64,000 nt of DNA from JAHRVQ01 sp029941905 (GTDB taxonomy: Bacteria > Pseudomonadota > Gammaproteobacteria > Pseudomonadales > Azotimanducaceae): the NCBI GenBank assembly GCA_029941905.1, contig JAPYTQ010000027.1, forward strand, positions 1-64,000. The letters run 5' to 3'. Below, piece after piece: positions 38,659 through 47,037 of this stretch. Positions within the stretch are counted from its first letter, which is position 1, and each line of letters begins with the position of its first letter. Below the pieces are notes generated by a model. The model did no database searches and was not told where the DNA came from. It saw only the letters and a program-made list of their open reading frames with translations. Made by a program: the position numbers and the translations under genes.

Positions 38659-39996
38659 TTGAATTCGCCCACCGCAGATTCGCCCGAAACACATTCGTCC
38701 GAAACAGGATCGCCCACCGTAATAGTGGCCAAAGACTCCGTCCACCACGACAAGTCCTTATTTGCCTCTCTTAAAGTTGCAGATTACTTTTACCTCTGGA
38801 TAGGGATGTTGGCCTCGGCCTTTGCCATGAATATGCAATTGGTGGCCCAGGGCTGGCTTGTCTATGAGATGACATCCTCCGCCATGAATCTTACCTACGT
38901 GACCCTCGCTTTCATGCTGCCCCAGGTCGTGTTTTCGCCTATCGGGGGTGTCCTTGCAGATCGAGTCAAAAAAAAACCGGTCATTGGCTGGTCACCGTTA
39001 GCTAATGGTGTGGCCACCCTGGCTATGGCTTATGTTGTGATGAGTGGCAACGTTACGTTTGAAGATTTTATTCTCGTCGGTCTCTTTAACGGCACCGTCA
39101 TGGCACTTTCCCTGCCCGCCAGAACAGCCTTTATCCCTGAAATTGTTGGCGAAAGACTGATGTTCAATGCCATGGCATTTAACACCGCCGCCTGGAATCT
39201 GTCACGAATACTCGGGCCGGCGCTGGCAGGTTTCATGATTGCGGTATTTGCCGATGGTGATACGACTTCTGTATACGGCGTCGGGCTGGTCTATATTGTC
39301 TTGTCTGTACTTTACCTGATATCCGCGGTCACGGTTTTACTGATAAGACATAAGGGCGAGCCAATAAAGGGACACAGGAAAACGCCAATGCACGATCTCG
39401 CCGAAGGTATGCACTATGTCTTTCATTCTCCCATTGTCGGGGGACTCATATTGCTGTCGATCTTTCCCTTTCTCTTTGGCCTGTCTATCAACACATTTTT
39501 ACCCGCATTTAGCCGCGATGTACTATCGGGGGGACCCGACGACCTCGGGTTTTTAATGACGTCAATGGGCGTCGGTGCCATCGGCGGCTCGCTGTTGTTG
39601 GCCAAGCTCTCGGGCATCGGTAATAAAGGCAATTGGGTACTTGTTACAAACGCACTCTGGGGTGTGGGTGTCGCCAGTTTCGCGCTGACAACGGAATTCA
39701 GCTTCGCCTTCATTACTATTGGAATAGTCGGTTTTATTTCGGCCATTAACATGTCCATGAACCGGAGCCTGGTGCAGCTTCAAGTCGAGCAAAGTATGCG
39801 GGGCCGGATTATGAGCATTGACCTGATGTCCCATGGCCTAATGCCCCTCGGCGTGGTTCCCATCGGGTACATTGTGGATCATGTCAGCATCCAGGCTGGT
39901 CTCGTAACGAGCGGTATCATGCTGTTTCTCGTCACTGTTATATCCGGGTTCTTTATGCCTAAAATCCGTGCGATTAACACCGGCTATAAGATCTAG
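38659..39996 (+). CDS. MFS exporter, MFS_3/EntS-like
   Basis: A protein of 445 residues from TTG 38659 (AGGAAA upstream). After a polar N-terminal region of about 35 residues come twelve membrane helices with GGVLADRVKKKPVIGW between helices 2 and 3 and LPARTAFIPEIVG, as in the EntS/enterobactin-exporter branch of the superfamily. Cargo unknown. The stop codon is the first three bases of the palindromic element that follows, so the last base pairs of this gene and the element are fused. Confidence 0.85.
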   Translation: MNSPTADSPETHSSETGSPTVIVAKDSVHHDKSLFASLKVADYFYLWIGMLASAFAMNMQLVAQGWLVYEMTSSAMNLTYVTLAFMLPQVVFSPIGGVLADRVKKKPVIGWSPLANGVATLAMAYVVMSGNVTFEDFILVGLFNGTVMALSLPARTAFIPEIVGERLMFNAMAFNTAAWNLSRILGPALAGFMIAVFADGDTTSVYGVGLVYIVLSVLYLISAVTVLLIRHKGEPIKGHRKTPMHDLAEGMHYVFHSPIVGGLILLSIFPFLFGLSINTFLPAFSRDVLSGGPDDLGFLMTSMGVGAIGGSLLLAKLSGIGNKGNWVLVTNALWGVGVASFALTTEFSFAFITIGIVGFISAINMSMNRSLVQLQVEQSMRGRIMSIDLMSHGLMPLGVVPIGYIVDHVSIQAGLVTSGIMLFLVTVISGFFMPKIRAINTGYKI

Positions 39997-40230
39997 TAGT
40001 CCTTCAAGGCGCAATTACCATGTTCAGAGCGACCCAAATGATTCAAGACAAGGCGCAGTCGCGGGGAATGGCGGGGCCGCCGAGGCGAGCCGGGAAGCGT
40101 TCGTCCGCGATGTTGCACCTCTTGGCAAGGACTCCACTCGGCGTGCCCGCCATTCCCTTTCGAGGCACGCCTTGCGGCCAAACGCTTCCCGACTCGCTGA
40201 ACATGGTAATTGCGCCTTGAAGGACTACTA
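39994..40230. repeat. 237-bp palindromic element with 34-bp perfect terminal inverted repeats
   Basis: The arms 39994-40027 and 40197-40230 are perfect inverted copies. Inside, two further blocks (a GGGAATGGCGGG core at about 40066-40077 and its complement at 40149-40160) align when the right half is inverted, so each half is a diverged copy about 100 bp long. A GGGAAGCGTT block occurs in the centre and again, inverted, next to the right arm. No transposase is encoded. The element supplies the stop codon of the MFS gene on the left and reaches to within one base of the ATG of the next gene. It resembles a MITE or a large REP-type repeat; the family is not recognised. Confidence 0.85.
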
Positions 40231-40231
40231 A

Positions 40232-40753
40232 ATGCTGTCAATATTGAGCTACTTCTGGCAGATGTGTCTGCTCCGTACCGGACCCGAGAAAATCCCACGA
40301 AGTATTACGATCACCAGCTCGCTGGTTGTCGTCTTTTTGTTGATACAAACCATCTCTGTTCTGGTTACCTATTCTGATATCCAGGTTTTTCAGGTCCTGA
40401 TCCTCGTCGTTATTGAGTTCATTATGGAAGCTTCGATAATCTACGGGTTGTTGAGATTCAAGAATGTTGCCTATCGATTTCTCAGTGCCTTGAGCGCTGT
40501 GCTGGGCAGCAACGCAATATTCATCTGTATGCTGCTCGCTATTCACCTGTTAACGGTCGATCTGGAACCAGGCTGGATTGCTGATTTTCTTAATATCCTG
40601 GCCCTGATTTGTTTTTTCTGGTGGCTGGCGGTTTTCGGGTTTATCCTGAGTCGATCTGCCGGTATCAGCATGCTCCAGGGGACCGTGCTGGCATTCATCA
40701 TTGAGTTGGTGGTTGTCTTCTCAACAAGATCAATCTTTCCACCGGCAAGTTAG
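40232..40753 (+). CDS. Integral membrane protein of unknown function
   Basis: A protein of 173 residues with about five membrane helices (first near residues 25-45, last near 148-165). No conserved motif was recognised. The ATG comes directly after the palindromic element, and the ribosome-binding site (AAGGA) is provided by the arm of that element. It is 36 bp upstream of mpl on the same strand. Such short polytopic proteins resemble the Yip1-like group, but that is a guess. Confidence 0.7.
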   Translation: MLSILSYFWQMCLLRTGPEKIPRSITITSSLVVVFLLIQTISVLVTYSDIQVFQVLILVVIEFIMEASIIYGLLRFKNVAYRFLSALSAVLGSNAIFICMLLAIHLLTVDLEPGWIADFLNILALICFFWWLAVFGFILSRSAGISMLQGTVLAFIIELVVVFSTRSIFPPAS

Positions 40754-40789
40754 ATAGTTAGTTCCTGTTAGTTGAGCTAGGGGATTTTT

Positions 40790-42151
40790 TTGCACGTACA
40801 TATTCTGGGTATCTGCGGCACGCTGATGGGAAGCATTGCGCTACTGGCGAGAGCACAAGGACACGTCGTCACCGGCACTGATGAAAACGTCTACCCGCCC
40901 ATGAGCGATCAACTCAAACAGGCAGGTATCAAGGTCAATTCGCCTTACACTGCCGAGAATATCCCTGATAGTACTGACCTTGTCATGATTGGCAATGCCA
41001 ACTTGCCCAGGGGCAATCCAGCGGTGGAGTATGTTCTGGAGAAGAATATCGCCTATACCTCCGGCGCAGAATGGCTTGGTCGTTATCTGCTTAATGATAA
41101 GTGGGTAATCGCCGTCGCCGGTACCCATGGCAAAACGACAACAACCAGCATGGTTGCCTGGATATTAGATTACGCGGGAATGAAGCCGGGATTCCTGGTA
41201 GGTGGTGTACCGGGAAACTTTAGTGAATCCGCACGAATAGGAGAAACACCCTTTTTTGTTATCGAGGCAGACGAATATGATACATCGTATTTTGACCGGC
41301 GCTCCAAGTTCCTGCATTACCGGCCCAGAACCGCGATATTAAACAACCTGGAATATGATCATGCAGACATTTTCCCGGACCTGGCAGCCATTCAAAACCA
41401 GTTTCACCTGTTAATCAGAACCGTGCCTCAAACTGGATTGCTGATTTATCCCGAGAACGATGCAAACATCGCGAGTGTCATCAAAAAAGGTTGCTGGTCC
41501 GATCAGATAACGACCGGACCAGGAGGTGAGTTCGAAGCCGTTGCCATATCCGCCGATTCATCTGAATTCGAGGTGACTCTCGCGGGTAAGAAAACAGGCC
41601 GGGTTAAATGGGCCATGACCGGGGAGCACAATATCAACAACGCCCTGGCCGCAGTCGCCGCGGCCCGGCATGTCGGCGTTGCCCCGGCAACCGCATGTGA
41701 AGCCCTGTCTGAATTTAAAGGCGTGAAACGCCGTATGGAACAAATCTACTCTTCTGTCACGCTAACGATTTACGATGACTTCGCTCACCATCCAACTGCT
41801 ATTGCGACAACGCTGGACGGCTTGCGCCACAAAGTTGGCAGTGAGGATATCCTCGCTGTGATCGAACCCGGCTCACATACCATGCGCAAAGGTACGCACG
41901 CCACTTCTTTGAAACAGTCTGCAACGCGTGCCAGCGAAGTCCTGTGGTTTCGGCCACCCAACCTTAGCTGGGATATGCAAACCAGGGTAGCCGATCACAG
42001 GAATCACGTCTTTGATAGCCTGGATGAGCTATTCGACGCCGTGTTGCAGAGAATTGAAACGAATCCCAAAAATCAGCATATCGTCATCATGAGCAACGGT
42101 GGATTCGGGGGAATCCATAAAAGAATTGTTGATGAACTGGAAAGGAAATGA
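40790..42151 (+). CDS. mpl: UDP-N-acetylmuramate:L-alanyl-gamma-D-glutamyl-meso-diaminopimelate ligase
   Basis: A Mur-ligase protein of 453 residues. The N-terminal ILGICGTLMGSIALLARAQGH and the ATP loop AGTHGKTTTTSM are typical of Mpl, as are FFVIEADEYDTSYFDRRSKF and FDDFAHHPTA in its YDDFAHHPTAI form. It recycles murein tripeptide by joining it to UDP-MurNAc. The start is a TTG behind GGGGAT. Length fits the family. The end overlaps the next gene by 4 bp. Confidence 0.95.
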   Translation: MHVHILGICGTLMGSIALLARAQGHVVTGTDENVYPPMSDQLKQAGIKVNSPYTAENIPDSTDLVMIGNANLPRGNPAVEYVLEKNIAYTSGAEWLGRYLLNDKWVIAVAGTHGKTTTTSMVAWILDYAGMKPGFLVGGVPGNFSESARIGETPFFVIEADEYDTSYFDRRSKFLHYRPRTAILNNLEYDHADIFPDLAAIQNQFHLLIRTVPQTGLLIYPENDANIASVIKKGCWSDQITTGPGGEFEAVAISADSSEFEVTLAGKKTGRVKWAMTGEHNINNALAAVAAARHVGVAPATACEALSEFKGVKRRMEQIYSSVTLTIYDDFAHHPTAIATTLDGLRHKVGSEDILAVIEPGSHTMRKGTHATSLKQSATRASEVLWFRPPNLSWDMQTRVADHRNHVFDSLDELFDAVLQRIETNPKNQHIVIMSNGGFGGIHKRIVDELERK

Positions 42152-42888
42152 CGCCAGCCAATGCCAGATCCAATACCAAAAAAAAGCGGATGTTAGAATC
42201 AGATCTCTACCAACCCGTTAAGGACTATCTGGAAAAGCATGGCTATACGGTGCGCGGAGAAGTAAAACACTGTGATATGGTCGCAACAAAAGATGATGAC
42301 CTGGTCGTCGTTGAGTTGAAGACCGGCGCCAATATGACCTTGTTAGTCCAGGCCACAGAACGCCAGAGTATTTCCGACAGCGTTTATGTCGCAATCCCAA
42401 AACCGAAAAAGTCCCATCGTCAATGGCTGGGGGTGAAAAGGGTATTGAAACGACTGGAACTTGGTTTGTTGGTCGTTAATCAAGGCCCCATAGGCTTCAC
42501 CGTGGTAAAACACTTCGATCCGATCCCGACACAAAGAAGAAAAAACACAAAAAGACGCAAGGCAATAATCCAGGAAATTGCTGAACGATCCGGTGATTAC
42601 AACACGGGCGGCGTGAGTCGCAAGAAGCTGGTCACTGCCTACCGGGAGAACGCTATCCTGATCGCCTGCTGTCTCGAGCAACTCGGACCCACATCAACCA
42701 GGGCGCTTCGAGCGCTCGGCACCGGTGAAAAAACGACCCGTATTCTGTCCCAAAACCACTATGGCTGGTTTCAGAGAGTCGATCGAGGTGTATACAAACT
42801 GACGGATTCCGGTGCCAGGGAGGCTGCTGATTTCGAGGAAATTTACCAACGTGCCGAAACTTTCATCAGCGACCAACAGAATTCTTGA
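42148..42888 (+). CDS. DUF2161 family PD-(D/E)XK-like protein
   Basis: A protein of 246 residues starting at the ATGA overlap with mpl. ESDLYQPVKDYLEKHGY, GEVKHCDMVA and LVVVELKTG carry the Glu, Asp and Glu-x-Lys of a PD-(D/E)XK nuclease core (about residues 18-60). A basic middle part (RRKNTKRRKA) and a C-terminal winged-helix-like part follow. DUF2161 is annotated as a putative phosphodiesterase of unknown role. Coupling to mpl appears to be by position only. Confidence 0.8.
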   Translation: MTPANARSNTKKKRMLESDLYQPVKDYLEKHGYTVRGEVKHCDMVATKDDDLVVVELKTGANMTLLVQATERQSISDSVYVAIPKPKKSHRQWLGVKRVLKRLELGLLVVNQGPIGFTVVKHFDPIPTQRRKNTKRRKAIIQEIAERSGDYNTGGVSRKKLVTAYRENAILIACCLEQLGPTSTRALRALGTGEKTTRILSQNHYGWFQRVDRGVYKLTDSGAREAADFEEIYQRAETFISDQQNS

Positions 42889-42945
42889 CCAGACATTGAG
42901 CCATGCATACTATGGTTGGCCCAACCAAATTTGAGCAGGCAACCA

Positions 42946-45585
42946 ATGGACGATTCCGTGTCCTCTGTGCGAAAAGCAGAAGTATCGTGCAGGAATATTG
43001 GTTGGTGCTTTGACCTTTGCGCCGAACGCAACCTGGACACGAATCGAGTCCTGCGCAATGTCCCCTATACCCGGCAGCATATGCAGAACCCGGCATGTTT
43101 TATTGACTGGCAGAGCTTCTGTACATTTAATAACAATTTTCTGCTTTATTTCTCCGAATCGGAGTTTCGGGAAGCTGGCCGGTATTCCTGGAAAAGCAGT
43201 TCCATGCGGATATATCGCGTTATCGGTAACCTCCTGTATAGCGTCAGGGAACAATTTACCTCCGCCTATGGCCCCCTGGGATTCGTCGCAAAACTTTATC
43301 CTTGCGAGCTGTCCCTGACGGAACTGTATCCCGGTCACTTAAAGATCAAACTCAGAATGAAATCGGGCTTGGCACCTTGCCGATCCTTTCACCTTGCGCT
43401 GGCGGGTCAAATGGGTGGTCTGCCTGAATCACTGGGGTTCAACGACGCCAATGTACAACTACATCATCACGATCAGGGCGCGAATTTTGACGTTTACTAC
43501 CAGCCCCACGGTGGGCTTTTGGCACCCTTTCGCCGGTTCCTTTCCCGCCCATTTACCATTCGGGATTCCGCCGTTGAACTGAATCTTACCTTTGAATCCC
43601 TGCTTGAAAAGTACCGCGAGCTTCAAACGGAAGCCGGTAAACTAAAACGCTCAGAGAAACGCGCATCGGAAATCGAGCGCCGATACAAGCTCCTTGCCGA
43701 AAACGTCTCTGATGTAATCTGGACCATGGACCTGAAATTCAACTGGGAATACCTGAGCCCTTCAATGGGTGATCTGCTGGGGTATACGGAAGACGAAGTC
43801 GCGAAGCTGCAGATGAGCGATTTTCTCCATAAGGACACGGTAAAAAACATAGAAACCTTTGTCACTCAATCCCTGGACAGCGCCCACGACCTTGACAATA
43901 CAATAACCTTCGAAACCAATCTCTATCGAAAAGATGGCAAAACCGTACGGGTTGAAGTTAAGTCCAACTTTGCTTTTGACAGCTTTGGGCGACCAACCAG
44001 ACTGGTGGGAATCATCCGGGATATCTCAAATAAAGAAGGCATGGAGGCCGAACTCAACCGAAGCGAGGAAGAGTACAAGATCATTACAGATTCTGCGCAA
44101 GATGCGATTTTTACCTTTGACGAAGAAGGCATCATCACATTTGCAAACCCGGCTACCCTGCGAATATTCGGACATCCGAAAGCCGAGATACTGGGTTTGT
44201 CGGTAAAAGCAATTATTCCCGCCGCTTTTAACAGCTCGCCCAACGAACTTGAACAACTCTCGAACACTATTATCGAGCAGACCGGTGTTACCCGCAGCAA
44301 CCAGAATATCTTTCTTGAAATATCTTTCGCCACCCATAAAAAACAAGGTAAATTTTACGTCACGGCAATCGCGCGGGATGTGACTGAACACAAGAATGAC
44401 GAGCTTGAACGCAACAAGCTTCAAAGCCAGCTCGTTGCATCCCAGAAGATTGAATCCATCGGCCAGCTGACCGGCGGTATTGCCCACGACTTCAACAATC
44501 TGCTCGTCGCTATTAACGGATACGCAGAACTCGGACTCAAACAACAGACGGACGCCCAGGCCATTGCACATTATCTTTCAGAGATAAAACTGGCGGGTGA
44601 TCGAGCCGCAGACATGACCCAGAAACTACTCACATTCAGCCGACGCCAGGTCATCGAACCATCAGTGACAAATCTGCACGAGCTGGTGGAAGGTGTCAGG
44701 CTCATGATCCAACGCTTGCTGCCGGAAAATATTCATATCGAGTTTCGGCACCAGGATGACGCCATGAACATATTGGCCGACGGCGGTCAGATCGAGCAAA
44801 TTCTCGTCAACCTTGCGATTAATGCACGGGACGCCATGCCAGAAGGTGGTGAACTATGCATCTCGAGCTCGAGAAAGATCATCGACGAGGACTACGTCAG
44901 GCTGCATGCCTACGCCCAGACTGGCAAGTATGCAGTCATCGTTGTCTCAGACACCGGCTTCGGCATGTCGAATGAAACGCAAAAGAGAATCTTTGAGCCG
45001 TTTTTCACCACAAAACCGGAAGGTTTGGGTACTGGCCTCGGCATGTCCGTCGTTTTCGGTATCATCAGCCAACATAAAGGATTTATCAACGTTAAAAGCA
45101 AAAAGGGCGTTGGCTCTACCTTCAGTGTTTTCTTGCCGATAACGCAGGATCAGGTCGTCAAAACAAAAACGCCATCAACGCCAAAAGTTATTGGCGGCAC
45201 AGAAAATATCCTGGTGGTCGAAGACAACAAGCAGGTTCGCGACCTGGCCTGTGTTACCTTGCAAGACTCAGGTTACCAGGTGTTCTCCGCGGTTGATGGC
45301 ACAGACGCCATCAAGAAATTTCGCGATCTTGCCAGTAAAATTGACCTGGTATTGCTGGATGTTGTGATGCCGAACATGGGAGGCAGAGAAGTGCTGGAGA
45401 AAATGCGCCTCATCAAGCCAGGCATCAAGGTTATTTTCGCCAGCGGTTATTCAGAAGGCGGGATCCACACGGATTTTATACTCGAACAAGGATTGGAGTT
45501 CGTGCAGAAACCCTATCATTCCGCCCTCCTGTTGAAGAAGGTCAGGCAGATTCTGGACGGCTACGGGGACGAAGAAGTCGCATAG
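42946..45585 (+). CDS. Hybrid sensor histidine kinase with PAS repeats and receiver domain
   Basis: A protein of about 879 residues from ATG 42946 (TTG 42916 is an alternative). Residues 1-210 form an N-terminal domain I do not recognise, with several Cys and His (PACFIDWQSFCTF, QLHHHDQG). Two PAS domains follow (about 245-365 and 370-485), then a HisKA-like helix with the phospho-acceptor His514 in GGIAHDFNNLL, an ATPase domain (NLAINARDAMPEGGEL, DTGFGMS, GTGLGMSVVFGI) and a C-terminal receiver whose acceptor is Asp805 (LVLLDVVMPNMGG). There is no transmembrane helix, so sensing is cytoplasmic. No response regulator with an output domain lies nearby. A 15-bp palindrome (42912-42926) precedes the ATG. 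Confidence 0.88.
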   Translation: MDDSVSSVRKAEVSCRNIGWCFDLCAERNLDTNRVLRNVPYTRQHMQNPACFIDWQSFCTFNNNFLLYFSESEFREAGRYSWKSSSMRIYRVIGNLLYSVREQFTSAYGPLGFVAKLYPCELSLTELYPGHLKIKLRMKSGLAPCRSFHLALAGQMGGLPESLGFNDANVQLHHHDQGANFDVYYQPHGGLLAPFRRFLSRPFTIRDSAVELNLTFESLLEKYRELQTEAGKLKRSEKRASEIERRYKLLAENVSDVIWTMDLKFNWEYLSPSMGDLLGYTEDEVAKLQMSDFLHKDTVKNIETFVTQSLDSAHDLDNTITFETNLYRKDGKTVRVEVKSNFAFDSFGRPTRLVGIIRDISNKEGMEAELNRSEEEYKIITDSAQDAIFTFDEEGIITFANPATLRIFGHPKAEILGLSVKAIIPAAFNSSPNELEQLSNTIIEQTGVTRSNQNIFLEISFATHKKQGKFYVTAIARDVTEHKNDELERNKLQSQLVASQKIESIGQLTGGIAHDFNNLLVAINGYAELGLKQQTDAQAIAHYLSEIKLAGDRAADMTQKLLTFSRRQVIEPSVTNLHELVEGVRLMIQRLLPENIHIEFRHQDDAMNILADGGQIEQILVNLAINARDAMPEGGELCISSSRKIIDEDYVRLHAYAQTGKYAVIVVSDTGFGMSNETQKRIFEPFFTTKPEGLGTGLGMSVVFGIISQHKGFINVKSKKGVGSTFSVFLPITQDQVVKTKTPSTPKVIGGTENILVVEDNKQVRDLACVTLQDSGYQVFSAVDGTDAIKKFRDLASKIDLVLLDVVMPNMGGREVLEKMRLIKPGIKVIFASGYSEGGIHTDFILEQGLEFVQKPYHSALLLKKVRQILDGYGDEEVA

Positions 45586-45592
45586 TAACCAA

Positions 45593-46069
45593 CTACTCCG
45601 GAACTGCTGTAAGCAATTCATTAGCCAGTTTTGGGTTAGCCTCAAAGCCTGGCGTATCCCTGCAAAATTCCACCAGGATGCCATTCGGGTCCGCATAATA
45701 AACCGAGTGACACCAGTCGTGATCAAGTTCCATCACCGGCTCAATGTTTTCACCTGTCATTCTCTTCTTGATCTGATCATATCGTGCCTGATCGGCACTG
45801 AAAGCGACGTGATTTACCCATATGGGCAGATCCATTCCGGTTGAGATATCTGTCTTGTAATCTTTCGGCTCACCCATGTTGTTAAGATAGAAAAACGCAA
45901 GGGAGCTACCATCACCCAGATCAAAGAAAATGTGCCGCATAAAGTGCTCCGCATCGCCCTGTACCTCGGTATGTACCAGGGGAAAGCCGAGTAGCTCGTC
46001 GTAAAAACGGACCGTTGCATCGAGATCTTTGCATGCAAACGCAACATGATGAAAACCAGTATTTCGCAT
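45593..46069 (-). CDS. VOC/glyoxalase-family protein
   Basis: A protein of 158 residues from ATG 46069, placed directly behind a perfect GGAGG. GFHHVAFACKDLDATVRFYDELLG and VNHVAFSAD begin the two beta-alpha-beta-beta-beta units, and YYADPNGILVEFCRDTPGF ends the second. His and Glu residues for a metal site are present. Members include glyoxalases, extradiol dioxygenases and epimerases; the reaction cannot be told. It converges with the sensor kinase gene. Confidence 0.88.
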   Translation of the reverse strand: MRNTGFHHVAFACKDLDATVRFYDELLGFPLVHTEVQGDAEHFMRHIFFDLGDGSSLAFFYLNNMGEPKDYKTDISTGMDLPIWVNHVAFSADQARYDQIKKRMTGENIEPVMELDHDWCHSVYYADPNGILVEFCRDTPGFEANPKLANELLTAVPE

Positions 46070-46165
46070 ATACCCTCCTATGTCACAAAGCAGATCCACC
46101 CAATGCTACCTGAGCCCACAAACTGATACCATAGCTTCTCTTCCATATTCCACCGGCCACCCAAT

Positions 46166-46876
46166 ATGCTCACCCCAGCCCACTTTTTTGATCTTGCGAC
46201 CTTCCAGCACAATTCACTGGTCGACAACGATGCCTGGGTATGGAATATGCTGAATAGGCTCGAGCAGTACCTGCATGAATGGTTCGAGAATAACAAGCCG
46301 CAGCAATCCGGTAAAATCGCCGCTACTGCTCGTTTCTACGGTGATGTCTCGGTCGGCGAGGGTACGGTTGTCGAAGATGGGGTTGTTGTTTACGGCCCTG
46401 CCATTATTGGCAAAGATTGCGAAATCAGGCACAGCGCTTATATTCGCGGTCAGGCAATTCTTGGTGACAACGCGATCCTGGGTCACGCAAGCGAACTCAA
46501 ACATTCCATCATGCTCGATCATGCCAAAGCGCCACACTTTGCCTACCTGGGAGACAGCATTATCGGCAATCATGTGAATCTGGGCGCCGGTACAAAACTA
46601 TCGAACCTGGCGGTCTCTAGTGAGAAGGATGCTGATGGTTCAAGACCGACTATCAAGATTTCGATCAATGACGAAATCATTGATACTGGTCTAAGTAAGT
46701 TGGGTGCCATTATTGGTGATCAATCCCAAACAGGATGCAACTCTGTCACCAATCCGGGCTGCCTGATTGGTAAAAACAATCTGGTCTATGCCAATACATC
46801 ATTGGCGAAGGGATATTACGTGGACGATACTGTTCTCAAACTACGTCAGGAAATTGAACCGGTAACCCGGTACTGA
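46166..46876 (+). CDS. Left-handed beta-helix acyltransferase-like protein (hexapeptide repeats)
   Basis: A protein of 236 residues. After an N-terminal helical part (about 50 residues) come imperfect hexapeptide turns such as VSVGEGTVVEDGVVVYGPAI and IRGQAILGDNAILGHASEL, then LGAGTKLSNL with a loop, as in the C-terminal acetyltransferase half of GlmU-like proteins. No nucleotidyltransferase domain is present. It could acetylate a sugar nucleotide, or be a non-catalytic relative. The start codon lacks a clear ribosome-binding site. Confidence 0.75.
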   Translation: MLTPAHFFDLATFQHNSLVDNDAWVWNMLNRLEQYLHEWFENNKPQQSGKIAATARFYGDVSVGEGTVVEDGVVVYGPAIIGKDCEIRHSAYIRGQAILGDNAILGHASELKHSIMLDHAKAPHFAYLGDSIIGNHVNLGAGTKLSNLAVSSEKDADGSRPTIKISINDEIIDTGLSKLGAIIGDQSQTGCNSVTNPGCLIGKNNLVYANTSLAKGYYVDDTVLKLRQEIEPVTRY

Positions 46877-46892
46877 GGTCGCAGCTAATTTA

Positions 46893-46922
46893 CAGTGGCT
46901 GTCCCAGCACACTGCTGTTTTC
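46893..46922 (+). terminator. Probable terminator after the hexapeptide-repeat gene
   Basis: A 9-bp stem (46893-46901 with 46905-46914, one bulged A) and a 3-base loop are followed by CTGTTTTCC. The T run is short. It separates the gene from argS. Confidence 0.4.
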
Positions 46923-47037
46923 CTGCGGCCACCTGGGCTAATATAGCGGGCTTTTTCCGGCGCAACCGCAAACCGTCGCAATGGCCCGATATCTGCAAAT
47001 ACATTACAGATGAATTTACTAAAAGATCTGCATAACC

